Assembly: GCA_012719955.1 (NCBI GenBank)
Contig: JAAXZI010000257.1
Coordinates: 1-62,924 of the forward strand
Source: Phycisphaerae bacterium
GTDB lineage: Bacteria; Planctomycetota; Phycisphaerae; UBA1845; PWPN01
Direction of reading: 5' to 3'
Length of the DNA: 62,924 nt
The translations under genes were made by a program, and so were the position numbers. Shown here piece after piece: positions 17,807 through 26,219 of this stretch (the stretch's first letter is position 1; each line of letters opens with the position of its first letter). The notes below the pieces were generated by a model. The model ran no database searches. It was not told the origin of the DNA and was given only the letters and a program-made list of their open reading frames with translations.

Positions 17807-18115
17807 ATGGACCTGGATGTAACTCACGCTTACGTGCTCACCGGCGGCCTGCTCTTTGCCATTGGCGTGACCGGCTTCCTGGCTAGGCGCAACCTGATCG
17901 TGATGTTCCTTGCGACGGAACTCATGTTCCAGGGCGTGATCCTCAACCTGGTGGGTTTCGGAGTTCGCCGCGGCGATCTGCACGGGCAGGCGTTTGCGCT
18001 GTTTCTGCTGGTGATTGCGGCGGTAGAGGCCGGCGTGGCCCTGGGCCTGGTGGTGCTGCTCTTCCGCCGGAAGGGCACGCTGGACGCGGATGCATGGGCG
18101 ACGATGAAAGGATGA
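17807..18115 (+). CDS. nuoK: NADH-quinone oxidoreductase subunit K
   Basis: NuoK is the small three-helix proton-channel subunit. The 102 aa protein has three hydrophobic helices; the second holds the conserved glutamate in MFLATELMFQGVILNLVGF, and the third has LVIAAVEAGVALGLVVLLF with the second conserved acidic residue. Length is exactly that of the family. The upstream spacer has no strong Shine-Dalgarno and ends in GAGAAACCC-like repeats. Another heptamer array follows the stop within 10 bp. Confidence 0.95.
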   Translation: MDLDVTHAYVLTGGLLFAIGVTGFLARRNLIVMFLATELMFQGVILNLVGFGVRRGDLHGQAFALFLLVIAAVEAGVALGLVVLLFRRKGTLDADAWATMKG

Positions 18116-18121
18116 GCAGGA

Positions 18122-18262
18122 AATGACTAATGTCTAATGACCAATGTCTAAAGAATGACCAAGCACTAAGGTCGAATGACTAAAACGGGCGTCCATGTTT
18201 AGTCATTAGGCATTTCGTCATTGGGGCTTCTTTAGACATTGGGATTTAGACATTAGACATTC
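18122..18262. repeat. Heptamer clusters AATGTCT/AATGACC with inverted partner (nuoK-nuoL spacer)
   Basis: Direct 7-mers AATGACT, AATGTCT, AATGACC, AATGTCT run from 18122, with further copies to 18181. Complementary words AGTCATT, AGGCATT, AGACATT run from 18200 to 18262. The arms can pair into a long imperfect stem. The same family and arrangement is found at 30113-30249. Confidence 0.9.
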
Positions 18263-18282
18263 TCGACGGAGGCGACGTACTG

Positions 18283-20403
18283 ATGATGGTTCCATTCGGC
18301 TCTACCGAAGCCGGGATGCTCAACGCAGCCCCCCTGGTGCCGCTCCTGCCGCTGTTGGGGGCCGCGCTGGTCGGCCTGCTGGGCACGCGGATGCTCAAGG
18401 GGGCCAGCCACTGGCCGGTGATCATCGGGATCGCCGGCGCGCTGGTCGCCAGCTTCCTCATCCTGGGCGCGGTCGCGTCCGCACAGCCCGGCACACCCGC
18501 CGGACAACCCGACACTACCTATCGCCTCTTCTCCTGGTTCTCGCCCCTTGAGGGCCTCTGGTTCGACGTCAATTTCTGCATCGACGCCCTGACCGCCATC
18601 ATGCTCGTGACCGTCTGCGGCATCTCCCTGCTGGTGGCGATCTACTCTCGCGACTACATGCGCGTCACCGAGACCGAGACTCCCGAAGGACACGAAGGCG
18701 GCCCATCCGCCGCCGAGCGTCTCGCCGACCCGCACGTCCACGGCCATCAGTCCGGCCACCATCAGCCCGTGCCGGAGCGCGGCTACGAGCGCTATTTCGC
18801 CTTCATCGGCCTGTTCGTCTTCAGCATGTGCACGCTGGTGCTGGCCGGCAACTTCCTGCTGCTCTACCTGGGCTGGGAGGCGGTCGGCCTGTGCAGTTAC
18901 CTGCTCATCGGGTTCTATTACCAGCGTCCCGCCGCCGCGGCCGCCGCGAAAAAGGCCTTCCTGGTCAACCGCATCGGCGATTTCGGCTTCGGCCTGGGCA
19001 TTCTGTTCCTCTACCTGTGGCTCTCGCCCTGGGCTCCCGATGGGCGAAGTCCACTGGACTATGACGTTGCCTTCGCCACAATCCACCGCCTCGACACCTG
19101 GCAGATTACCACCATCGCCCTGCTGCTGTTCTGCGGGGCCGTGGGCAAGAGCGCCCAGTTGCCGCTCTACGTCTGGCTGCCCGACGCAATGGAGGGCCCC
19201 AGCCCCGTGTCCGCCCTCATTCACGCGGCCACGATGGTCACCGCCGGCGTGTACATGGTCGTACGCTGCGGCGAGATTTTCGTGCAGGCCCCCGTGGCCC
19301 TGGCCATCGTCGCGGCGGTCGGAGCGGTGACCGCCCTGTTTGCCGCCACCATCGCCGTCGCCCAGTACGACATGAAACGCATCCTGGCCTACTCGACCAT
19401 CAGCCAGCTCGGCTACATGTTCCTGGGCGTGGGCGTGCTGGCGGCCGACTCGGCCATCTTCCACCTGTTTACCCACGCCTTCTTCAAGGCCCTGCTGTTC
19501 CTCGGCGCCGGCAGCGTCATGCACGCCCTGGCCGGCATCATCGACTTGCGGCAGTTCGGCGGCCTGCGGCGCGTTCTGCCGGTGACCTACGCCACCTTCG
19601 TGATCGGTGCGCTGGCTCTGGCCGGCTTCCCGCTGCTGTCCGGCTTTTTCAGCAAGGACGAGATCATCCACGCCGCCTTCGCTCACCATCCGGTGCTGGG
19701 AACCATCGGGTTGATCACCGCGGTGCTGACCGCCTTCTACACCTTCCGCATGGTCTTTATGGCCTTTGCCGGGCCTGAGCGGATCCCGGCCGGTACGCAC
19801 CCGCACGAGTCCGGCCGGTGGATGCTCGTGCCGCTGGTGCTGCTGGCCGTCGGCGCCGTCGGGGCCGGATACGTGGGCGTACACATGAAGGCGGGCGGGT
19901 TCCTCGGCTTCATCGAGCCGCACGGGCCGTTCCACCGGTTCCTTGCGCCAGTCGTGGAGCCATACGCCGCGACGCTACATGCCCGCGTCGGCCATGAGGC
20001 CGCCGGCGCCGCGCACGAGGGGCACGTGCTCATGTACATCTCCGCCCTGCTGGCCATCGCCGGCATCCTGGTCGCGTATGTCCTCTACGTTCGCCGCCGT
20101 GACTGGGCCAAGCAGGCCCGCGAGGCCTTCCCGGTCGCGTACCAGGTGTTGCACAACAAATATTACGTGGACGAGCTTAACGACGCCGCGATTGTCCGGC
20201 CGTTGTGGGATTCGAGCCGCGTTCTCTTCGGAGTCGATCGCATTGTGGTAGACGGACTGGTCTGGGCGGTGTCGGCCGTGCCGCGGGTTATGGGCTTCCT
20301 GGTGCGCCCGCTCCAGAACGGGGCCCTCCAGAGTTACGGCGTGTCCATGACCGCCGGCATGGCCGTGATCGTGCTGATTGTCTGGCTGGTGAGTAGAACC
20401 TGA
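18283..20403 (+). CDS. nuoL: NADH-quinone oxidoreductase subunit L
   Basis: NuoL is the distal antiporter-like proton-pumping subunit with the long lateral helix. The 706 aa protein has more than a dozen hydrophobic helices. The proton-translocating core includes LYLGWEAVGLCSYLLIGFYY, the lysine-containing GKSAQLPLYVWLPDAMEGP and HAATMVTAGVYM. A histidine-rich loop (VHGHQSGHHQ, around residue 155) interrupts the N-terminal part and is not typical. GGAGG lies 10 nt before ATG 18283. The stop overlaps the nuoM ATG by one base. Confidence 0.96.
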   Translation: MMVPFGSTEAGMLNAAPLVPLLPLLGAALVGLLGTRMLKGASHWPVIIGIAGALVASFLILGAVASAQPGTPAGQPDTTYRLFSWFSPLEGLWFDVNFCIDALTAIMLVTVCGISLLVAIYSRDYMRVTETETPEGHEGGPSAAERLADPHVHGHQSGHHQPVPERGYERYFAFIGLFVFSMCTLVLAGNFLLLYLGWEAVGLCSYLLIGFYYQRPAAAAAAKKAFLVNRIGDFGFGLGILFLYLWLSPWAPDGRSPLDYDVAFATIHRLDTWQITTIALLLFCGAVGKSAQLPLYVWLPDAMEGPSPVSALIHAATMVTAGVYMVVRCGEIFVQAPVALAIVAAVGAVTALFAATIAVAQYDMKRILAYSTISQLGYMFLGVGVLAADSAIFHLFTHAFFKALLFLGAGSVMHALAGIIDLRQFGGLRRVLPVTYATFVIGALALAGFPLLSGFFSKDEIIHAAFAHHPVLGTIGLITAVLTAFYTFRMVFMAFAGPERIPAGTHPHESGRWMLVPLVLLAVGAVGAGYVGVHMKAGGFLGFIEPHGPFHRFLAPVVEPYAATLHARVGHEAAGAAHEGHVLMYISALLAIAGILVAYVLYVRRRDWAKQAREAFPVAYQVLHNKYYVDELNDAAIVRPLWDSSRVLFGVDRIVVDGLVWAVSAVPRVMGFLVRPLQNGALQSYGVSMTAGMAVIVLIVWLVSRT

Positions 20404-22298
20404 TGCTCTTTCTGCAGGAATGGATACTGACGTTGCTGATCGTCCTGCCGCTGGTCGGAGCGGTAGCGGTGGCCATTGCCGGCGCCGGGGGACGCCCGCT
20501 CGTTCCCCGCAGCGGCGAGAACCACGATGAGCCGCGCGGGCCGCGCCTGGGGCAGATGGCCCTGGCCTTTTCTCTGGCCACCGGCGTGCTGACCATCCTG
20601 GCCGTGGCCCTCTTCTTCACCGCCACGAGCGAGACCGGACAGAACCTGGCCCGCGCGGGCGGATTCGCCCTGGTGCAGGATCTCACCTGGGTTGCCGACT
20701 CGGAAACCGCCCGCCGGCAGATCGACTTCCGCTACCACCTGGGCGTGGACGGTCTGAGCATCTGGCTGGTGGCCCTGACCGCGTTCATCACCCCGTTGTC
20801 CATCTGGGCCAGTTTCAGCGGCATCCGCCACCGCCAGCGTGAGTACTACGCGCTCATGCTGCTGCTGGAAGCGAGTGTGATCGGCGTCTTCTGCGCCCGC
20901 GACCTGCTGTTGTTCTACATCTTCTTCGAATTCACGCTCATCCCGCTGTTCTTCATCATCGGGATCTGGGGTGGCCCGCAGAAGTGGGCGGCGGCCGGCA
21001 AGTTCTTCCTCTACACCTTCGCCGGCAGCATGCTCACCTTCGCCGGCGTGCTCTATCTGGCCTGGCAGGCGGCCCGCCAAGGCGGCGTCTTCACCTTCGA
21101 TATCGACACGCTTTACCGGCTGCAACTTACCGAGCGAGAGCAGTTCTGGCTCTTCCTGGCCTTTACGGCCGGCTTTGCCATCAAGGTGCCGCTGTTCCCG
21201 TTCCACACGTGGTTGCCCCTGGCGCACACCGAGGCGCCCACCGCCGGCAGCGTGCTGCTGGCCGGCCTGCTGCTGAAATTGGGGACATACGGCTTCCTGC
21301 GCTTCAATCTGCCCATGCTCCCCGCGGCGACGCAGGAGCTGGCCCCGCTCGTGGCTGTGCTGGCCATCATCGGCATCATTTACGGCGCGCTGGTCGCATG
21401 GGTGCAGGACGACTTCAAACGCCTGGTGGCGTATTCGTCCGTCTCTCACCTGGGCTTCTGCATGTTGGGCATGTTCGCCCTCAACCAGGCCGGCCTGACC
21501 GGCTCGGTGCTGTACATGATCAATCACGGCCTGTCCACCGGGGCCCTGTTCCTTGTGATCGGCATGATCTACGAGCGCTACCACACCCGCCAGTTCGACA
21601 AGTTGGGCGGCCTGGCCCGGCGCATGCCCTGGATGGCTTTCTTCCTCGTGTTCTTCGTGCTCAGCAGCATCGCTCTGCCGGGCCTCAACGGCTTTATCAG
21701 CGAGTTCCTGGTCCTGCTGGGTACCTTTACTTCGCGAAACCCCCTGGACGGCTGGCCTGCCGGCCCCCTGGGAGCGCCCTACGGGGTGATTGCGGCCGTG
21801 GGCATTATCCTCAGCGCCGTCTATATGCTGGCCATGGTGCAGCGCCTGCTGTTCGGCCAGCTCAAGGAACCGGAACATACCCCGGATACCTCCGGCGGCC
21901 TCCGCCCCGATCTGACCCGCCGCGAAATCACCATCCTGACCCCCATCGCCCTCGCCTGCCTGATCCTGGGCGTGTATCCCAAGCCGGTCATCGACTCCAT
22001 CCAGCCGGCCGCCCAGCAGCAGGTGCTGGCCTGGGTTTACGCTGGCGACACTGACGCGGCCTTCGCAGGCGCGATCGCTCCACGCGACGCTGGAGCGCCA
22101 GCTCGTTCAGCAGGCCCGGGGGCGAAGGAGGGAGGCGAGGACAAAGACCGCTTGTCGCGCTCAACGGTCGGCTTCAGCCAATCAGGGTTTGCCACCTGTT
22201 TCAGCAGGTGGGGCGAGGACCAGTCCCCTGGTTTCTTCCCCTTCTCTGACTTCAGCCGGATACCAGACTCCGCAGTTCCGGAGGTCACGCATAGATGA
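20403..22298 (+). CDS. nuoM: NADH-quinone oxidoreductase subunit M with extended C-terminus
   Basis: NuoM is a proton-pumping antiporter-like subunit. The conserved core shows FYIFFEFTLIPLFFIIGIWG, the IKVPLFPFHTWLPLAHTEAP channel segment with its lysine, and VAYSSVSHLGFCMLG. At 631 aa it is about 100 aa longer than usual. The last 80 or so residues, after QQVLAWVYAG, are low-complexity and poorly hydrophobic, and coincide with hairpin-rich spacer-like DNA, for example the CCACCTG-TTTCAG-CAGGTGG hairpin at 22192-22211. The stop overlaps the nuoN start (ATGA), so the readthrough tail may be kept by translational coupling. Confidence 0.94.
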   Translation: MLFLQEWILTLLIVLPLVGAVAVAIAGAGGRPLVPRSGENHDEPRGPRLGQMALAFSLATGVLTILAVALFFTATSETGQNLARAGGFALVQDLTWVADSETARRQIDFRYHLGVDGLSIWLVALTAFITPLSIWASFSGIRHRQREYYALMLLLEASVIGVFCARDLLLFYIFFEFTLIPLFFIIGIWGGPQKWAAAGKFFLYTFAGSMLTFAGVLYLAWQAARQGGVFTFDIDTLYRLQLTEREQFWLFLAFTAGFAIKVPLFPFHTWLPLAHTEAPTAGSVLLAGLLLKLGTYGFLRFNLPMLPAATQELAPLVAVLAIIGIIYGALVAWVQDDFKRLVAYSSVSHLGFCMLGMFALNQAGLTGSVLYMINHGLSTGALFLVIGMIYERYHTRQFDKLGGLARRMPWMAFFLVFFVLSSIALPGLNGFISEFLVLLGTFTSRNPLDGWPAGPLGAPYGVIAAVGIILSAVYMLAMVQRLLFGQLKEPEHTPDTSGGLRPDLTRREITILTPIALACLILGVYPKPVIDSIQPAAQQQVLAWVYAGDTDAAFAGAIAPRDAGAPARSAGPGAKEGGEDKDRLSRSTVGFSQSGFATCFSRWGEDQSPGFFPFSDFSRIPDSAVPEVTHR

Positions 22299-23875
22299 AC
22301 GGCGACCTGTTCACGCTTCTGGCTCCTGAGTTGATCGTCATCGGCGGGGCCGTTTTGGCCCTGCTGCTCGGCCTGGGCGCCTCACCAGGCGCCCGCAGTG
22401 CCCCGCGGGCCCTGGCGTTACTGAGCGTTTTTGCCGCCTTCCTCGTGACCTGGTATTACGGCCCGTCGCCGGCCAAGCCCCTGGAGTTGGCCGGCATGCG
22501 CTTCGACTCCCTGGCGTACTATATCCGTCTCATCGCCCTGTCTGTCGGCGCCCTGGTGTTGCTGGTCCACTGGCACCTGCCTCACCCTGCCGAGCGCGGC
22601 GACGTCTTCGCCATGATCCTCTTCAGCCTGGCCGGCATCATGCTCACCAGCCTGGCGAATGACCTGGTCCTGCTGTTCCTGACCATCGAGCTGGTCAGCA
22701 TTCCCACCTACATTCTGGTCTCCATCGGCCGCAGCGACATCCGCGCCCAGGAGGCCGGTCTGAAATACTTCTTCCTGGGCACTCTCTCGGCCGCCCTGCT
22801 GGTGTACGGCTTCAGCTTTCTGTACGGCGCTGCCGGCACCACCAACCTGAGCCGCATGCAGCTCAGTCCGGCCGGCGGGTTTGTCACCATCGGCCTGCTC
22901 CTGGCCTTCGCGGGCGTGGCCTTCAAGATCGCCGCCGCGCCCTTCCATGTGTACGCCGCCGACGTCTACCAGGGCGCGGCCGCGCCCGTGACCGGCCTGC
23001 TGGGCTTTTTCCCCAAGGTGGCCGGCTTTGTCGCCCTGATCAAGCTGCTCTTCCTCATGCAACCGTCCGATCTGCTCACCGCCGGCTGGAACATGCCCGG
23101 CGCGGCGTTCGTGTTCCTGTGGGTGGTCGCAGCCGCCACCATGACCCTGGGTAACGTGCTGGGCCTCATGCAGACCAACGTCAAACGCATGCTGGCCTAT
23201 TCGAGTATCGCCCACTCCGGCTACATGCTCGTGGCCCTGCTGGCCGGCCCGGTAGCCAGCGGCGGCCCCCTGCGCGACGGCCTCTCGGCCATGCTCTTTT
23301 ACATCGTGGTCTACGGGATCATGAATCTCGGCGCCTTCGCCGTACTGGCCCTCATCCAGGCTCGCGGCCGTCCGGCCGAGGAACTGGACGACCTCGCGGG
23401 CCTGGGTCGGCGGGAGCCGCTTGCGGCCCTGGCCCTGGCCATCTGCGTGTTCAGCCTGATGGGCCTGCCCCCCACCGCCGGGTTCTTCGCGAAGGTGTAC
23501 GTGTTCAGTGCGGCCATCTCCAACGGCGCGGCCGGCTGGCATGGCCTCTCGCTCATCGTGCTGGCGGTCATCGGCCTGATCAACTCGGCCATCGCCGCCG
23601 GCTACTACCTGCGCATTGTGGCCACCTGCTACCTGCGTGAACCGGTTGCGGAGCCGATCGCGGAGCCGCGCACCGCCGGCATTCGCCTGGGATTACTGGG
23701 CTGCTGCATCGCGATCCTGGTCATCGGCGTCTGGCCAGGCGGCCTGCTGTACATGTCCCGCCTGCCCTTCTACGACCTGAGCGCGCCACCCGCGGTGGCC
23801 ACCCATTCAAACGCACAGTCCCCGGAGCCCGCAGAGACCACAGAGCAGGTGTACGCAAAAGAGATGAATTCCTGA
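22295..23875 (+). CDS. nuoN: NADH-quinone oxidoreductase subunit N
   Basis: NuoN is the third antiporter-like subunit, next to NuoK. The 526 aa protein has about fourteen helices. Family marks include LLFLTIELVSIPTYILVS, FKIAAAPFHVYAADVYQGA with the channel lysine, and RMLAYSSIAHSGYMLVAL. The soluble tail of about 30 aa (THSNAQSPEPAETTEQ) is not conserved. The ATG overlaps the nuoM stop by 4 bp. It is the last gene of the cluster; the following spacer holds three large hairpin repeats. Confidence 0.95.
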   Translation: MNGDLFTLLAPELIVIGGAVLALLLGLGASPGARSAPRALALLSVFAAFLVTWYYGPSPAKPLELAGMRFDSLAYYIRLIALSVGALVLLVHWHLPHPAERGDVFAMILFSLAGIMLTSLANDLVLLFLTIELVSIPTYILVSIGRSDIRAQEAGLKYFFLGTLSAALLVYGFSFLYGAAGTTNLSRMQLSPAGGFVTIGLLLAFAGVAFKIAAAPFHVYAADVYQGAAAPVTGLLGFFPKVAGFVALIKLLFLMQPSDLLTAGWNMPGAAFVFLWVVAAATMTLGNVLGLMQTNVKRMLAYSSIAHSGYMLVALLAGPVASGGPLRDGLSAMLFYIVVYGIMNLGAFAVLALIQARGRPAEELDDLAGLGRREPLAALALAICVFSLMGLPPTAGFFAKVYVFSAAISNGAAGWHGLSLIVLAVIGLINSAIAAGYYLRIVATCYLREPVAEPIAEPRTAGIRLGLLGCCIAILVIGVWPGGLLYMSRLPFYDLSAPPAVATHSNAQSPEPAETTEQVYAKEMNS

Positions 23876-23895
23876 TTCCCCGATGCTCCCCCATC

Positions 23896-24221
23896 CCGGG
23901 TGGCCCACCTTCTCCGAAGGTGGGTTCGCGATTTCTTGCGCCAAAGGCTCTCGATCCATCTCAGTCCCAGCCGCAATGCGGTGATACATCGTAGCCGCCG
24001 GGTGGCCCACCTTCTCTGAAGGTGGGTTCACGATTTCTTACGCCGAGAGCTCTGGATCCGTCTCATACGGTTTCCGTTGCAAGCTTGAGCAGGTTCCTAC
24101 CGGGTTGTTGGCCGCCCCGCTGCTGATAGCTTGATTCTTCGCGCCGGGTGGCCCACCTTCTCCGAAGGTGGGTTCGCGATTTCTTACACCGAGGGCTCTA
24201 GATCCGTCTCAGTCCCAGCCG
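23896..24221. repeat. Three dispersed copies of a 70-80 bp hairpin repeat after nuoN
   Basis: Copies lie at about 23896-23975, 23999-24066 and 24145-24221. Each begins CCGGGTGGCCCACCTTC and contains a perfect 9-bp hairpin, CCCACCTTC / GAAGGTGGG, with a 3-nt loop (TCC or TCT). A conserved tail resembling TTCGCGATTTCTTRCGCC and GATCCGTCTCAGTCCCAGCCG follows. Differences are point changes outside the stem. An inverted relative with a compensated stem is at 51204-51230. Confidence 0.92.
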
Positions 24222-24240
24222 TAAGTCCACCAAGCGTCCC

Positions 24241-24299
24241 ACAACTGACCAAAGGACCAACCACCCAACAACTGACAACGGACAACTGACCACTGACTA
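24241..24299. repeat. Tandem heptamer array, word CAACTGA
   Basis: ACAACTGACC, then CAACTGA, CAACGGA, CAACTGA and CCACTGA in tandem, ending on the 3' end of the HD-domain gene. It belongs to the same class of degenerate 7-mers as the nuo spacers. Confidence 0.85.
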
Positions 24300-24884
24300 C
24301 CTGCTCACATACCCCTTCGCCACCGCATCATCGATCAACTTCCGTCCGTACTCCCACAAACGCTTCGATCCCTCCTCGATCACCTGGCAGCGCTCCACCA
24401 CCTGCCCGCTGGTCACCCCGTGCTCGCGCCAGGACCGTCCCTGCGTATGGTAATTCAAGAGCAACGGCTGCAACCGATCTACGGCATGCACGAATCGCGA
24501 CTCCGGCGTGGCATGGGCCTCGAACTCGTCCCACAACGCCCGAAACTCGGCCGCCTGGTCCGGCGGCAGCAGCCCGAATACCCGCTCGGCCGCCGCTCGC
24601 TCGCGCGCCGCCTGGTCCTGGCAGGCCTCCTGGTCGTAGCAGTACGTGTCCCCCGCTTCGATCTCCACCAGGTCATGCAACAGGGCCATACGAATCGCCC
24701 GGCCCTCGTCCAGCGGCTCATCGGCGTACTCCGCCAGCAGCATGACCATGAGCGCCAGGTGCCATGAGTGCTCCGCCGAGTTCTCCCCGCGCTCGCCGCC
24801 CAGCGTCAGCGATCGCCGGATCACCCCCTTGAGCCTGTCCGCTGCCATTGCAAAACCGATCTGTTTTTCCAGCCGATCATCCAT
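24297..24884 (-). CDS. HD-domain phosphohydrolase (YfbR/HDDC2-like)
   Basis: This 195 aa protein has the metal-binding HD pattern: His in GENSAEHSWHLALM, the HD pair in ALLHDLVEIEAGDTY, and a downstream Asp in HAVDRLQPLLLN. That layout matches the HD_3/YfbR group, metal-dependent 5'-deoxynucleotidases and related phosphohydrolases. I start it at ATG 24884, where GGGAG is upstream and homology begins, although the frame is open to 24932. It is convergent with nuoN and separated from it by the hairpin repeats. Substrate is inferred from the family only. Confidence 0.85.
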   Translation of the reverse strand: MDDRLEKQIGFAMAADRLKGVIRRSLTLGGERGENSAEHSWHLALMVMLLAEYADEPLDEGRAIRMALLHDLVEIEAGDTYCYDQEACQDQAARERAAAERVFGLLPPDQAAEFRALWDEFEAHATPESRFVHAVDRLQPLLLNYHTQGRSWREHGVTSGQVVERCQVIEEGSKRLWEYGRKLIDDAVAKGYVSR

Positions 24885-25055
24885 CTCATCTGTTCTCCCG
24901 TCGTGTGCGGTGCAATCATCTACCGGCCGCACAGCGAGGTCAAATGGCCCGCTCGCCGATGCTCACGACTGAGGGCCGGGCTGGCGGTTTGATTGTGATG
25001 AGAAATGCTCTAAACTGCCGGCATAACATCATCAACACCCAGCAGGAGCACAAGG

Positions 25056-26066
25056 ATGAGAAACTTTCTGGTCATGGTTGGATTGTCTGTCCTGGCATTT
25101 GCCTCTACCGCACCTGCCGCCGACCCCTGGATTCGCTTTGAAGGACGCGAGGGCCCCGGCAAAGGCAAACATGTCGTCCTCATCTCCGGTGACGAGGAAT
25201 ATCGCTCCGAGCAGGCCCTTCCCCAGCTCGCCCGGATCCTCGCCCGCCACCACGGCTTCAAGTGCACCGTCCTCTTCGCCATCGACCCCGCGGACGGCAC
25301 CATTAACCCGGAAATCAGGAACAATATCCCCGGCCTGGAAGCGCTCAAAACCGCCGATCTCATGATCATCGCCACCCGCTTCCGCGACCTGCCCGACGAT
25401 CAGATGAAATACATCGTCGATTACCTTGAATCGGCCAAGCCGGTGATGGGCCTGCGCACGGCCACACATGCCTTCAAGATTCCGAAGGACAAGACCTACG
25501 CCAAGTATTCATGGGACAACAAGGACCCCAATTTCGAGGGCGGCTTCGGCCGGCAGATCCTGGGTGAGACCTGGAGCGATCATCATGGCAAGCACGGCAA
25601 AGAGAGCACGCGCGGCGTCATCGCCCCCAATCAGAAGAACCACCCCATCGTCCGCGGCTGCGAAGATATCTGGGGCCCCACCGACGTCTACACCGTGCGT
25701 CTGCCCCTGCCCGGCGACAGCCAGCCGCTGGTTCTCGGCCAGGTGCTCGAAGGCATGGAACCGGACGACAAGCCGGTGAGCGGTGCGAAGAACGACCCCA
25801 TGATGCCCATCGCCTGGATCAAGACCTACCGGGGCGCCGAGGGCAAGACCGGCCGTGTCTTCACCACCACGATGGGCAGCGCCAACGACCTCCCGAGCGA
25901 AGGCCTGCGTCGCCTGTTGGTCAACGCCGCCTATTGGTGCGTGGGCCTGGAGGACAAGATTCCGGCGAAAGCCAAAGTAGATCTCGTCGGCGCATACAAG
26001 CCGCTGCCGTTCGGCTTCGCCGGCCACCAGAAGGGCGTTAAACCCGCCGATCTCCTGAAAGAATAG
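25056..26066 (+). CDS. Exported ThuA-like domain protein
   Basis: The 336 aa protein starts with a signal peptide (MRNFLVMVGLSVLAFASTAPAA). It continues into a ThuA/glutamine-amidotransferase-like fold with GKHVVLISGDEEYRSEQALP, MGLRTATHAF and a long beta-rich core. ThuA-like domains are frequent in Planctomycetota exported proteins and are linked to sugar metabolism, but this group lacks a proven reaction. AGGAG lies about 7 nt before ATG 25056. A strong terminator follows at 26168, so it is probably a single-gene unit. Confidence 0.85.
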   Translation: MRNFLVMVGLSVLAFASTAPAADPWIRFEGREGPGKGKHVVLISGDEEYRSEQALPQLARILARHHGFKCTVLFAIDPADGTINPEIRNNIPGLEALKTADLMIIATRFRDLPDDQMKYIVDYLESAKPVMGLRTATHAFKIPKDKTYAKYSWDNKDPNFEGGFGRQILGETWSDHHGKHGKESTRGVIAPNQKNHPIVRGCEDIWGPTDVYTVRLPLPGDSQPLVLGQVLEGMEPDDKPVSGAKNDPMMPIAWIKTYRGAEGKTGRVFTTTMGSANDLPSEGLRRLLVNAAYWCVGLEDKIPAKAKVDLVGAYKPLPFGFAGHQKGVKPADLLKE

Positions 26067-26083
26067 TTCGCCTGGCAACTATC

Positions 26084-26111
26084 GATCAGCGATCAGTAAT
26101 CAGCGGTCAGC
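26084..26111. repeat. Heptamer array, inverted GCTGANN word (4 units)
   Basis: GATCAGC, GATCAGT, AATCAGC, GGTCAGC: four 7-mers that read GCTGANN on the minus strand, 17 bp after the ThuA-like gene stop. Confidence 0.85.
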
Positions 26112-26167
26112 CGGTGTCAAACCTGCCGATCGCCTGAAGGAATGGTTGGTCCCATTCAACTTATCGA

Positions 26168-26202
26168 GGAGGGCGGGCGTCTTGCCCGCCCTCCGGCTTT
26201 TT
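26168..26202 (+). terminator. Strong rho-independent terminator, GGCGGGC hairpin type
   Basis: An 11-bp perfect stem, GGAGGGCGGGC / GCCCGCCCTCC, with a 5-nt loop is followed by GGCTTTTTGG. It lies about 100 bp after the ThuA-like gene and shares its core with hairpins at 37675 and 62865. Confidence 0.85.
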
Positions 26203-26219
26203 GGTTCTCGTGATGGGCC

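Noticed and set aside
18253..19935. Minus-strand ORF of 560 codons opposite nuoL
   Set aside because: Shadow of nuoL: hydrophilic low-complexity product rich in Gln, Gly and His without any motif.
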